Shown in pieces: positions 35,340-45,857 of a stretch of DNA of 64,000 nucleotides. Position numbers and translations under genes: made by a program. The stretch covers positions 601,493 through 665,492 of the forward strand of contig NC_133287.1 in the NCBI RefSeq assembly GCF_005239225.2, given 5' to 3'. The notes under the pieces were generated by a model, which was not told the DNA's origin, ran no database searches, and worked only from the letters and a program-made list of their open reading frames with translations. The DNA is from Populus alba (Eukaryota > Streptophyta > Magnoliopsida > Malpighiales > Salicaceae). How positions within the stretch are numbered: position 1 is the first letter of the stretch; each line of letters starts with the position of its first letter.

Positions 35340-37390
35340 TATATTTATTTTGGATTAATATCTTGGATTCGGATTATCTAACGATATTCAAATTTATACT
35401 TGACCCTAAAAGTAAAATATTGAGTTTAAACGGGTAATTCAAGTCAATTTATAGGTTGAAATTTCATTTTTTTAATAAAGAGAAGTCAAATATTTTTATA
35501 GGATTAACATTTACACACACATATATATGATATTTGAAGAAATCCTTACAAATGAATTTACCTAAAAATATATGTCTATGTGCTTGTATTATATATATAT
35601 ATATATATATATTCATGATTTAAGATTTAATAAAAGAAAGGCGATTTAGCACAACAACAAGATAAATAGAATATTAATGGAAACGACGTTGCTACTATAA
35701 TTAATGTTTTTATTCCCTTCTCTATTTTCTTCTTGTTTTTAAATAAGGAAAAAAAAACAATTTGTCTCTCTTCATTTTTTACTTTTATCTCAAATCTTCT
35801 TCCCTCATTTGTTTCATTTTTAATTGCTTCTACTTTTTTAAGTTCATCATTCTTCAAATTAAAAAATAATATAGATTATATTATATAGCATCATCTAATA
35901 GTTATAAGTTAAAATAATGATCTGATATTGTAATAACAAAACAATCAAAAGTATAAATTTTAATTTTTGCTTCGACTATTGATTTTGGTGAGCTAAAAGC
36001 TTAAGATACGAAGATAATGTTGTCTAGCAATCGATCCTGATCAATGTCAAAAGAAAGACTTTGAGAAAGTGCTCCAATAACGGTATTTCAAGTTTGTCAA
36101 ACAGGCAGCGTTCTAGTTTGTACGATTTGCTTGAGAAAATGGAACAAGAAACGTGGGCTAAAGATGTGTTGCCGAAATGGAGTCAAATAATTTGTGTTGA
36201 CACATCATGGTGGCCGGCAAGTTCTAATAACTATTTATTTAAGATAAGATGTATTTTTTTTTTTTGCTTGTGATTTCTATTATAATTCATTTTTGCTTCT
36301 CCATATAAATAAAAATATATATAAAATTAAAAAATGTTGGAAGAAAATTAAAAAATATACCAGAATATCTAAAAAAATTATCAAAAATAAGTTAAGAAAC
36401 ATCAAAATATACAAGATTGAAAAATCTGATATTATTTTTTTACTGATGAAGACTCTATTAGCAAAGAAAAATTTAATTTGGGGAGAAAATTTTAAAATTG
36501 GATGTTTAATGATTTATTTGAAATTTTTCAAGATTTAATTGAATTTATTAGGAGCTTAATTGCAAAATAAATAATTTTTTAAGTCAATTTAGATTTTAAT
36601 TAGGAGAAATTATAATCTAGAGATTTTTTTAGTGTCTTATGTTATAGCATGCAATGGAAAAATAATAACAATTTTTTTTTTTTTATGGCTAATGCTTCAT
36701 CCCTGTGTTTTTGTTGCACACACACTCAATTTATATTGTAATTTCTTTGATTTGAAGGCAAACCGAACCAAACTCAATTATTTGATTTCAAGAATTAATC
36801 TATACCATTAATTTGATTTTTTGTTGCTTTGTAGGCATAACTTGGAGGTAAAAAAAAGAATTATGGATTCTTGGATTGATATTATGGACCATTTAATTAA
36901 AAATTGAGCTGTTTAGTGAGAGAATTTTTAGTTTTTAAATTGGTTCTCACCCTTCTACAATTACAATCATATCACTAAAAAATATATTTTTTTATTTTTT
37001 ATTTATTTTTGAAACAGGAAAATGATTATGAAATGAAAGTAAATTAGCCAAATCATTTCTCAAAAATTTTGATTTTGATTTTTTATTTTTAAAAGAGATT
37101 TTTGAGTTAAAAAATGTGGCATGACAAATGTTATTTTTGAAACAGGAAAATGATTGTGAAATGAAAGTAAATTAGCCAAATCATTTCTCAAAAATTTTGA
37201 TTTTGATTTTTTATTTTTAAAAGAGATTTTTGAGTTAAAAAATGTGGCATGACAAATGATAGCAAGTATATTTCACCTGTGACGTGAAAGAAATTGATGA
37301 CTAGCTAGTATGAAGAGAAGACTTGCCTACCGTCGTCTGATTTCTCTTCCAATTTATACCTAATTTGACATATAATATTCTTTAAAAACC
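35340..37390. other. Spacer between Copia-1 and STIG1-b, unit B
   Basis: AT-rich, no gene. It has a short TA microsatellite (35,589-35,612), the STIG1 upstream block (about 35,975-36,220) and a 2 x 128-bp tandem duplication (37,010-37,258), all matching unit A. Confidence 0.6.
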
Positions 37391-37656
37391 TAACTTGGTT
37401 TACCTTGGGAGTGTTTGATGAAAACAATTCTCCTGAGGCCGTTGAATAAGACCACTCCACTAATAGCACACAATTTGAGACACCATACAATTTTCTATAA
37501 CCAAAGAGCCTCCTGTGATTTCTCCTCTATAAATACCTTCGAGTTCTCCTTTCTTCTCCATCCGAAGCATACTATATCTTCACCACTCTCCTTGATCAAT
37601 ATTTTTCATCGCTTTCAACTACATTTTACTTGCGTGGTCACCATAACACACACAAC
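37390..37656 (+). promoter_or_regulatory. Promoter of STIG1-b, unit B
   Basis: Shared 'gaataagaccactccacta' block near 37,443 and TATA box (tataaata, 37,528-37,535) about 125 bases upstream of the ATG. Confidence 0.6.
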
Positions 37657-38127
37657 ATGAAGCTTCTTAAGATATTCTTTTTACTAGCAATGGTACTCGG
37701 GTGTTTAGCCATTTCTCTTACTGCTACACCGTCTGAGGAAGATCAATCGTCTCTTGACTTCATTAATAATGATGACGAGGGAAATTCTGATCGTCCCTGG
37801 CCTGAGAGCGAAGAAACTACTTCATCTTTGCGAGGGGCAAACCGGTTTCTAGCTCAGAAGATTCGGGCTGTCATGACATGTGACAAGTACCCTAGGGTTT
37901 GTCGTGCTAAGGGCAGTCCGGGGCCGGATTGCTGCAAGAAGAAGTGCGTGAATGTGACGACAGACAGGCTCAACTGTGGAATGTGTGGTAAGAAGTGCAA
38001 GTATCCTGAGATTTGCTGCAACGGGCAGTGTGTGAACCCGATGTCTAACAAGAAGAACTGTGGGGGCTGCAGCAACAAGTGCAAGAAAGGGAGTAAATGT
38101 CAGTATGGAATGTGCAGCTATGCATAG
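37657..38127 (+). CDS. STIG1-like secreted cysteine-rich peptide (STIG1-b, unit B, intact)
   Basis: Single exon, 156 residues. It has a signal peptide (MKLLKIFFLLAMVLGCLAI), an acidic propeptide (TPSEEDQSSLDFINNDDEGN), 'SSLRGANRFLAQ', and a C-terminal Stig1 domain with the same 16 cysteines as STIG1-a. It differs from STIG1-a in about five mature-domain residues (for example RAKG for RVKG, NVTTDR for NVMTDR). Its mature domain is identical in protein sequence to that of STIG1-c. The start is the ATG directly before the hydrophobic segment; an in-frame ATG-like extension nine codons upstream adds only polar residues. Probably an apoplastic signal peptide of the STIG1/GRI type (family knowledge); tissue and receptor are unknown. 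Confidence 0.93.
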   Translation: MKLLKIFFLLAMVLGCLAISLTATPSEEDQSSLDFINNDDEGNSDRPWPESEETTSSLRGANRFLAQKIRAVMTCDKYPRVCRAKGSPGPDCCKKKCVNVTTDRLNCGMCGKKCKYPEICCNGQCVNPMSNKKNCGGCSNKCKKGSKCQYGMCSYA

Positions 38128-38623
38128 AAACGCAGGGTGCTATGCTTACATATCCATATCTGATAATGGACCCAAACAAGAATGAACAAGTAGATATCTG
38201 TAGCTTAAATTCATTTGCGTCGATATTGGAGCTTCGTATATCTTTTTTGGGGTTTATAATTTATTCTTTCGATTCAACACCATAATGTAAGAAGGGATAT
38301 GTCCTTCACTATTGATTCATTTCAAGATATATAGTTTTTCCTAACTAATCATAAAGTGTATTTGCTGCCATATATGTTTTCTTAATTTTGTGTGTTTCCA
38401 TTATTTTTTGTTTTCTAAGTGTGAGTAATATAACATCAGAAAGGGGAATTAATGATAATAATTTTAATTTTGTTTTAAAAAAATCCATTTTCCAGCACGA
38501 GAAACGAAGCCCATGATCGGTTTCTTTTTTATTAATAGTTGGGGAAAATTTATTTCACCAAGGAATGTGAAATCTAAATGATGTTTATTTCACTTAACAT
38601 GTATTTCAAACCATAAAAAAGAT

Positions 38624-38662
<39 letters not shown>

Positions 38663-40800
38663 GAAAACTGACCTAATCTTGTTAATATTTATATTATTTA
38701 CCAGTTGAGAGGAAAGAAAGAATGAGAGGGGTTGTAAGTTTGTGAAGCGACAATAAAAAATAAAATATATTTGATTGGATTGACAAAAATAAATTTTCTT
38801 ATTTCAAAAGTGAATTTTTATCATTAAAAAAATAATAATAATATATATCTTATTTATTTTTTATTGTTTTTATCTTTTTCGTTTCGAGATAATAAAATAA
38901 AAATTATCTAAAAGTATCTATAGCTTTGTATATTTTCTTTTTTAGAAAGGTGAGAGGGAACATAATAAAATGAAAAGGGGATGGAAAAAAAAATCTCTCT
39001 TCAGATCCAAAAAGAAAATAATCTAATTTGGAGAGAAAAATTACAGAAATATTAATTTAAATAAATTTAAAAAAATTTATAAATTATTCATTTTAAATTT
39101 AAATCTAACATCTAAAACTAAACGAAAGGAATATTGAATAAATATATTCTTATTTTTAAAATAAGGAAAAACATCTGTTCTTTATTTTCATAATCTTTTC
39201 AATTTTAATCCCTAAAAAAATTTAAATCTTCCTTTATTCTCTTTCTATATATGTTCTTTGTTTTAAATTTTTCTCTTAATTTAAGGTATTATTTGATTAC
39301 TACGAGAACTAAGATGACATCTCCCATTATCCCTTTTTATTTTTTGAAATGATAGTGATTCATTTTAAAACTATTATAAAAATAAATTTATTTTATATCT
39401 ATATCTCTACTTCTTCAATAAAATATTTTCTTATATTTTTTATATTGACGTATCTCTTTTATTATCATTACACACTAAACAAATACAGTATAAGTAATAT
39501 TTTTAAAGTTTAAAATAGTTAAACATGGTTTAACTAATCATTTTAATTCAATCCAAATTTCTAAGTCTCAAATTAAATTTAAGTCATCTTAGAATTTTTA
39601 TTAAAAATATTAAACTCGCGGTTTAATTTTTATGAGCTGATTTCATATAAGATATACAGAAAAATATAATTTTTTGATATAAAAATTTTGAGGTTATTTT
39701 ATTTTTTTAACAAATTAACATGCTTAAAATTGAGCCGAAGTCAATCCCAAAGAATTGAACCAAATTGCCACGTGGTTGGGCTAGAAGCTTAAGATATGAA
39801 AAGAATGTAGTCTAAGAATCTTGAACAGGGCCGAAAGAAAGACTGTGAGAAAGTGCCCCCATAACGGTTTTTCAAGCTTGTCAAAGACGCGGTGGGGTTC
39901 CTTGTACGGTTTTACAATTAGCTGTAACCCACCATCTCTCTCCACAGTAGCCCCTCCTTAGGAGTTGAAAATATTTTGAACGAAGGCTCATGCATTCAAT
40001 TCTGCTATAGATATTATATTTTCTTCTTTCTTTTTGCTTTTTATTTTTTTTAATTAGGATATTTAAATTAATTTGTGTGTACCTCAATTAATTTTATGAT
40101 CCTGAAGTTAATGATTATATAAATTTTTAATGACTATTATATTAGTAACCATATGACTTGAATTTTAAACCATAAAAAAATAAATTTTTTAATTCTAAGT
40201 TTTTATCATTAAATTACCTACTAAATGATTTGATTATAGTTATTATATTTTAAAATAAGGTGATGAGATGACCTACGATTTAAAATTAAGAAGTTTATTG
40301 GTCTTGGATTCAATTTTTTATCATCATTTATTTATCTCCCTTTAGAATAGATCTAAGAAATAACTACTTATACTTGTTATCCAAATAAACAACGAAAATT
40401 TTTCTATTGATTTCTATAATTTTTCGAATAAATTAACGAATCAGTCGGGAGTTCTTGTGGTATTACATCTATGTGTTCATAACGATAAACAAGATAGATC
40501 TTGCTACCTATCGTCATCGTCATTGTGGTCATAATTATATATCCTTAATTGCTTTTTTCCATCAATTTTACATCATGCATGACTTGTCATTTGTCAAGAA
40601 CTAAGGAACAACATTATAATATAGTGTTTGCTTGAAAATATATTTCGGCTACGTGAAAGAAATTGATAACTATAAATATATATATGAAGAGGGAGACTTG
40701 CCTACCTAATCTTAGTCGTATAATTTCTCATCCAATTTAGACCTAACTTAACATCTAATATTCTTTAAAAGCCTAACTTGGCTTACCTTGAGTTTGACAA
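38128..40800. other. Spacer between STIG1-b and STIG1-c
   Basis: AT-rich, no gene. It holds a TA microsatellite at about 38,624-38,660 and, at 39,780-39,925, a diverged copy of the upstream block seen before the other STIG1 loci ('gtcaaagacgcggtggggtt'). That supports an older gene-plus-flank duplication. The rest has no recognisable element. Confidence 0.6.
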
Positions 40801-41064
40801 GAACTATTAAGGCCGACGTTGAATAAGACCACTCCACTAATAGCATACCATGTGTGATGAGAAACCATGCAATTGTCTATAAACAAAGAGGAGCCTAGCT
40901 CCTTGATCGGTTTCTTCTCTATAAATACCTCTGCAATTCTCCATTCTTCTACATCCAAAGCATTTATATTTACACCATTCTTCTTAATCAACACCTCTTC
41001 ACCATATATTTCAAGCTATATTTTGCTGCCTGCACATTACATAACACACACACACACACACACC
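40740..41064 (+). promoter_or_regulatory. Promoter of STIG1-c
   Basis: Shared 'gaataagaccactccacta' block near 40,821 and TATA box (tataaata, about 40,920-40,927). A (CA)n run of about 10 units directly precedes the ATG at 41,065, a feature the other copies show only as a short 'cacacaac'. Confidence 0.6.
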
Positions 41065-41535
41065 ATGAAGTTTCTTAAGATATTCCTTTTACTAGCAATG
41101 GTACTCGGGTGTTTAGCCATTACCCTTTCTGCTACACCGTCTGAGGAAGATCAATCGTCTCTTGACTTCATTAATAATGATGACGAGGGAAATTCTGATC
41201 TTCCCTGGCCTGAGAGCGAAGAAACAACTTCATCTTTGCGAGGGGCAAACCGGTTTCTAGCTCAGAAAAGTCGGGCTGTCATGACATGTGACAAGTACCC
41301 TAGGGTTTGTCGTGCTAAGGGCAGTCCCGGGCCGGATTGCTGCAAGAAGAAGTGTGTGAACGTGACGACAGACAGGCTCAACTGTGGAATGTGTGGTAAG
41401 AAGTGCAAGTATCCTGAGATTTGCTGTAATGGGCAGTGTGTGAACCCGATGTCTAACAAGAAGAACTGTGGGGGCTGCAGCAACAAGTGCAAGAAAGGGA
41501 GTAAATGTCAGTATGGAATGTGCAGCTATGCATAG
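41065..41535 (+). CDS. STIG1-like secreted cysteine-rich peptide (STIG1-c)
   Basis: Single exon, 156 residues: signal peptide MKFLKIFLLLAMVLGCLAI, an acidic region and the 16-cysteine Stig1 domain. The reading frame is open upstream, but the start is placed here because the hydrophobic signal begins here and the ATG matches the other copies. In the last 258 bases it differs from STIG1-b by five changes, all synonymous, and none in roughly the last 100 bases. The sequences after the stop codon do not align. Role as for STIG1-b. Confidence 0.93.
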   Translation: MKFLKIFLLLAMVLGCLAITLSATPSEEDQSSLDFINNDDEGNSDLPWPESEETTSSLRGANRFLAQKSRAVMTCDKYPRVCRAKGSPGPDCCKKKCVNVTTDRLNCGMCGKKCKYPEICCNGQCVNPMSNKKNCGGCSNKCKKGSKCQYGMCSYA

Positions 41536-42560
41536 AAATTGTTCCATGAGATTTGTTTATTATTTAAATATGTAAGAGGGATACCCTTAATTCTTGATTT
41601 ATTTCATGTTGATCATATTCACTTGCTTGTGTAAGTAAGTTTAGTTTAATGATTCTGTTTTCGGTATTTTTCTTTAATAAATGAATTAAGATTTGAGTTA
41701 TATAGTTATAAAATAACATTTCAGAAAGAGATATTCTTATTGTATAGTCCAAAACTCAGTGAAGCTCTTACTATATTGAAATCAAAGATTTCTCCAGCTA
41801 GTAAGTATGACTATGGCATGAAAATTTACTATTATTAAGTGGTTAATGTTTTTATGTCAAAGGGACCTTCCTTGACTCTTTCGGAGAAACCTTAAATTAG
41901 CTTTAATCATATTACCTAATTGAGATTAAAAAAAAAAAAAGAAACAGAATCTTTATCAATTGGGTCTCACATTTTTCTGATATTTTCAATTAGATTGTAT
42001 AATACCAATTTTTATATATTAGTTTTTCACGAATACATTTTGAAAATCTCATCATTTATAGCATAAAATATACATATTAGACGAAATAATATTAATAATT
42101 AAGCATTTAGAAAAGGACTCGATTAAGAATTATTTAAAACATTTTAGACCCAATTAAATTTTTTTAGTATTTTTTTGAAATAAAAATATTTAGACTTTAC
42201 TATTAGGATCATACATGTTTCTAGCTAACAAATCTATGTATTATATTAAGAACCCTATTTATGTAACAGCCGTAAAGGAGAAAGAGATGCAAGGTAAAAA
42301 GGACCACGTCAAGAAGTAGCAAATCTATATAATATAAATATTTCTCCAAGAACATTCTTCTCATGTGATGTGACTCGAATCAAGGAATATATTGATGAAG
42401 ATCCTTGATAAATTGCATATCATGATCTCCCCATAATATATCTATATTGAAGGCTTTGGATTGGCTAGGCAATGACTTTGATCTCTTGAAACGTCCACGT
42501 TTTGTCTAGCCATCAAAATCCTAACAAACAACTTAACCAAATCGTGTTAACCACCTTCTT
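41536..42560. other. Spacer between STIG1-c and pectate lyase
   Basis: AT-rich. 3' flank of STIG1-c and upstream region of the pectate lyase; nothing recognisable. Confidence 0.6.
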
Positions 42561-42564
42561 GTAT

Positions 42565-42617
42565 CTTCTTTATATAATCCCCTTGTTCTATCCATTTGCA
42601 CCACCCAACCACAAACG
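42565..42617 (+). promoter_or_regulatory. TATA box and leader of the pectate lyase
   Basis: 'tatataa' at 42,571-42,577 lies about 45 bases before the ATG. The preceding 'acgttttgtc...caacttaacc' stretch recurs before the pseudogene copy (about 44,693-44,735). Confidence 0.5.
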
Positions 42618-44172
42618 ATGGCCTCGCTAGCTCACGTCTTGTTGCTTTCATGTCTTGCTACATTCTTTGCTTCAACCTTGCAGGATGATTCACTTAACAA
42701 GCCTAAATCCTTATCAGGCTATCTTCCAAGAAATTATAAGAAAGTCCTGAATACCATCGACTCATGTTGGCGGACGGAGTCCGATTGGGCTACCAATCGT
42801 CGTGCTTTGGCCGATTGTGCTGTGGGATTTGGCCAGGCTGCAATCGGAGGGAAATATGGGAAAACATACGTCGTCACTACTCCGGATGATGATCCGATAA
42901 ATCCGAAACCAGGCACGCTTCGGTATGGTGCTATCCGGACTGAGCCTCTTTGGATCATTTTTGCCAGAGACATGGTTGTTACACTCGAAAATGAGCTTAT
43001 GATAAATAGTTACAAGACTATAGATGGGAGAGGTGCTAATGTCGAGATTACAGGCGGGCCGTGCCTAAAAATTGAATATGTTAGCCATGTTATCATACAT
43101 GGGATTAGCATTCATGACTGCAAGCCAGGTAAAAAGGGGCTTGTTAGGAGTAGTCCGACGCACGTTGGAGAACGCCGAGGTGCTGACGGAGATGCCATTG
43201 CCATCTCTGCATCGTCTAATATTTGGATTGACCATTGCTATCTTGCTCGCTGCATGGATGGCCTAATTGATGTGATTCATGCTACCACTGCTGTCACTAT
43301 CTCTAACAACTATTTCACCGAGCATGATAAGGTAAGAAGAAAACGTTTCCCCTCATTAGCTCTAGCTTAAAATTTCCGATCACGGTCACTAACCAATTCG
43401 GTACTAACAGGTGATGCTGCTAGGACACAACGATAAATACACTGAGGATCAAGTTATGAAAGTAACAGTTGTCTTCAATCATTTTGGCCCTAAACTCAAT
43501 CAAAGAATGCCAAGGTGAGTTGATTTATATATATTATTAAAATCCCATGACATTTATCGCTTCAAATATAATGCAAAAATTGTGTTCAAATTAAATTACA
43601 CGCAGAGTAAGGTTTGGTTATGCCCACGTTGCCAACAACAGATATGATAAATGGCAAATGTATGCCATTGGCGGCAGTGCTGGTTCAACCATATTCAGTG
43701 AAGGGAACTACTTCATTGCTCCTGACATTTCCTATGCCAAAGAGGTGCGCATATTTTTTTTTAACAAGAGAATTTATTACATGGACTTGCTTCATTGTTT
43801 TTGTTCAATGCACCAACCAATTACAGACTGTAAGGTTCATTGCTTCGACAAGCTAAAGCTATTCTAATCCAACGTACTAGATTCATGTAAAAAATTTGTT
43901 GTCTTTTATTAGCAAGTAGCACTTACTAAGAAAGAAATGTATTATGCCTGTAGGTTACCAAGAGAGAGGTTCATGGTGGTTGGAAGAATTGGAAGTGGAG
44001 GTCATCCAAGGATGTATTTATGAACGATGCTTATTTTGTCCAATCTGGTTATGGAAGGTGTGCACCACGTTATTCCAAAGCCCAGTCCTTTACAGTTTCT
44101 CCAGGAGCTATGGCTCCTGCTTTGACTTCTGATGCAGGCCCTTTAAGCTGTGTTGTTGGTGAAGCATGTTGA
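42618..44172 (+). CDS. Pectate lyase (polysaccharide lyase family 1), four exons
   Basis: Proposed exons are 42,618-43,331, 43,411-43,514, 43,606-43,744 and 43,954-44,172, all with GT-AG introns and consistent phases, giving 391 residues. A signal peptide ([19 protein letters not shown]) sends it to the wall, where PL1 enzymes cleave de-esterified homogalacturonan by beta-elimination with calcium. Motifs are [21 protein letters not shown], a calcium-site region [40 protein letters not shown], and the [10 protein letters not shown]...NHFGP...RMPR segment with the expected catalytic arginine. The usual 'PRCRHGY' reads 'PRVRFGY' here, so one commonly conserved Cys is absent. The final exon ends [11 protein letters not shown]. 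It resembles plant pectate lyase-like and Amb a 1-type proteins. The exact substrate role (pollen tube, fruit, vascular) is unknown. Confidence 0.92.
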
Positions 44173-44680
44173 CACAAGGGACAAGCTATTTTCTAGGCCA
44201 GTATAGCCTACTTGTTCTTTACAATATTTCCTTAGATTTCTTTTATTGTAATGAGCATTTTCCATTGTTTTTTTATGGGTTAATTGTAATAGAAATTTGA
44301 ATCCTTTGTTCTTTAAACAGATAGTAATTTGTATCATGGTCCTCCTACCATCTATAATTAGAGAAATGAAAGTTTCTATGTTGGAGTCCAAACAGATTGG
44401 AGGGCGAAATCGAATACTAAAATTAGAACCCAGATATAATTAAAGATCCATATAGTATGATAGAGATCATTGTATATAAACTTATTATACCTTATTGCCA
44501 CAATAAGAGATCAGACAAAAATTCTTCTCTATCTTGCATTAATTCTTGCCATATCCAATGCACACTTGGAATGATTTAGTAGATTTTCCAAGCTTTATTT
44601 ATAATTTCAGAGTAGACTTGCTATGTCAGTGAGTTTTTTTTTTTTTTTTTTTCTTTGGGATAGACAAGTCAACCTGCCTG
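44173..44680. other. Spacer downstream of pectate lyase
   Basis: 3' flank of the pectate lyase, with a T-run of about 18 at 44,634-44,651. No gene. Confidence 0.55.
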
Positions 44681-44843
44681 AGCTCGTGCAACCACGTTTT
44701 GTCCAGCACCAAATTCTTAACAAGCAACTTAACCTTAAATACAAATCAAGTTCTTTAGCCTCTAGATTGTGTGACCCTCCTTCTCTTGTTCTATAAAATT
44801 TTCTTCTTTTATCCATTTTCTTGAATCATCAAGCACTCTAGCC

Positions 44844-45360
44844 ATGGCCTCGCTATGAAAGTAACCATGGCTTTCAATCGTTTTAGCTCGACTTATTAAG
44901 AGGATGCCAAAGGTAGGAGAAACAATACATTTAGAGAAATAGAAAAAACGAGGCATTGTTTTGTGATATATAGTTATAACTGGATATCAATCATAATTTT
45001 ATTTTATCTGTCAAATCTAAGATAAGTTTTGGGGCATCATGTTGCAGGGTAAGGTTTGGCCAAGCCCATGTTGCAAAGAATAGATATGACGAATGGAAAA
45101 AGTATGCAACTTGTGGGGAAGTGCTAATCCAACCATTCTTTAGTGAAAGGAACTACTTTAAATCTCCTCGAGATGATTCCACGCAGGTACAACTAATTAA
45201 TTATTCTTAATAATATCCCATGACCATCATGCAGAGAGCAAGATATTCTTAATTATACCCTGTATATGTACAAAGAACTTGTCTTTAATTCATACGGAGA
45301 ATGTTTCTTACATGACAGGTTACAAAGACATGGCTTCTTGGAAAGCATGTATAATAAATT
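44844..45360 (+). pseudogene. Pectate lyase pseudogene, 5' deletion from start codon to exon 2
   Basis: A tandem duplicate of the gene at 42,618, broken. It begins with the same atggcctcgcta but jumps at once to 'tgaaagtaac', which corresponds to the exon 2 'VMKVTV' region (about 43,457). Nearly all of exon 1, including the calcium and substrate-binding motifs, is therefore lost. The exon 2 tail ('KRMPK' type) follows, then an intron, an exon 3 equivalent near 45,048-45,186 (VRFGQAHVAKNRYDEW...), and a 15-25 bp remnant of exon 4 ('gttacaaagacatgg') near 45,319 that ends in stops. The upstream 'ccacgttttgtccagc' region matches that of the intact gene. It cannot make a functional lyase. Confidence 0.88.
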
Positions 45361-45857
45361 TAGCACTTTGATGGAATTGTACAGGGACCATGCATGTCTG
45401 CCAACACAGTTTTTTAAGAGGCAGTGTAAAGCAAGATGAAATCCACCAAAACTTGATGCTCCAGTTAAAGCAAGTTTGTGATCATTATTCATTATAATGG
45501 TCATCATAATTTCTTCACTTTTGTTCGGTTCATAGTCTTTTTTTATTTTTAATTACTTTTATTCAAGGTGTGAGCAGGATCAACCTAAAATCATGTTGCT
45601 TGAAACAGTGTGATCAAGTGACAATGCCAACTAAGCTCTAGCTCTGACCAAAAAGGGGGGGGGAGTAGGAAAGTTGAAAGAAATTGTGAACCCAAAAGCA
45701 AAAAATATCTTATATTACTGTATAAACAGTTCAGGATAAACATAGAAACGAAGAGAACAGGTTCATGAAATGGCTTGTTAAAGTGCTAAAGGCAACTCAA
45801 AAAATAGAAAAAGAAGAAAAGAGAAAGTGATGGCCATTCACTTCTGTTGATTTGTTT
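45361..45857. other. Spacer between pectate lyase pseudogene and WAK-like gene
   Basis: No gene. It contains the probable 3' UTR of the minus-strand WAK-like gene and a G run at about 45,656-45,664. Confidence 0.55.

Noticed and set aside
40867..41064. In-frame 66-residue N-terminal extension of STIG1-c
   Set aside because: Includes the TATA box and CA-repeat leader; the signal peptide starts at 41,065 as in the other copies.
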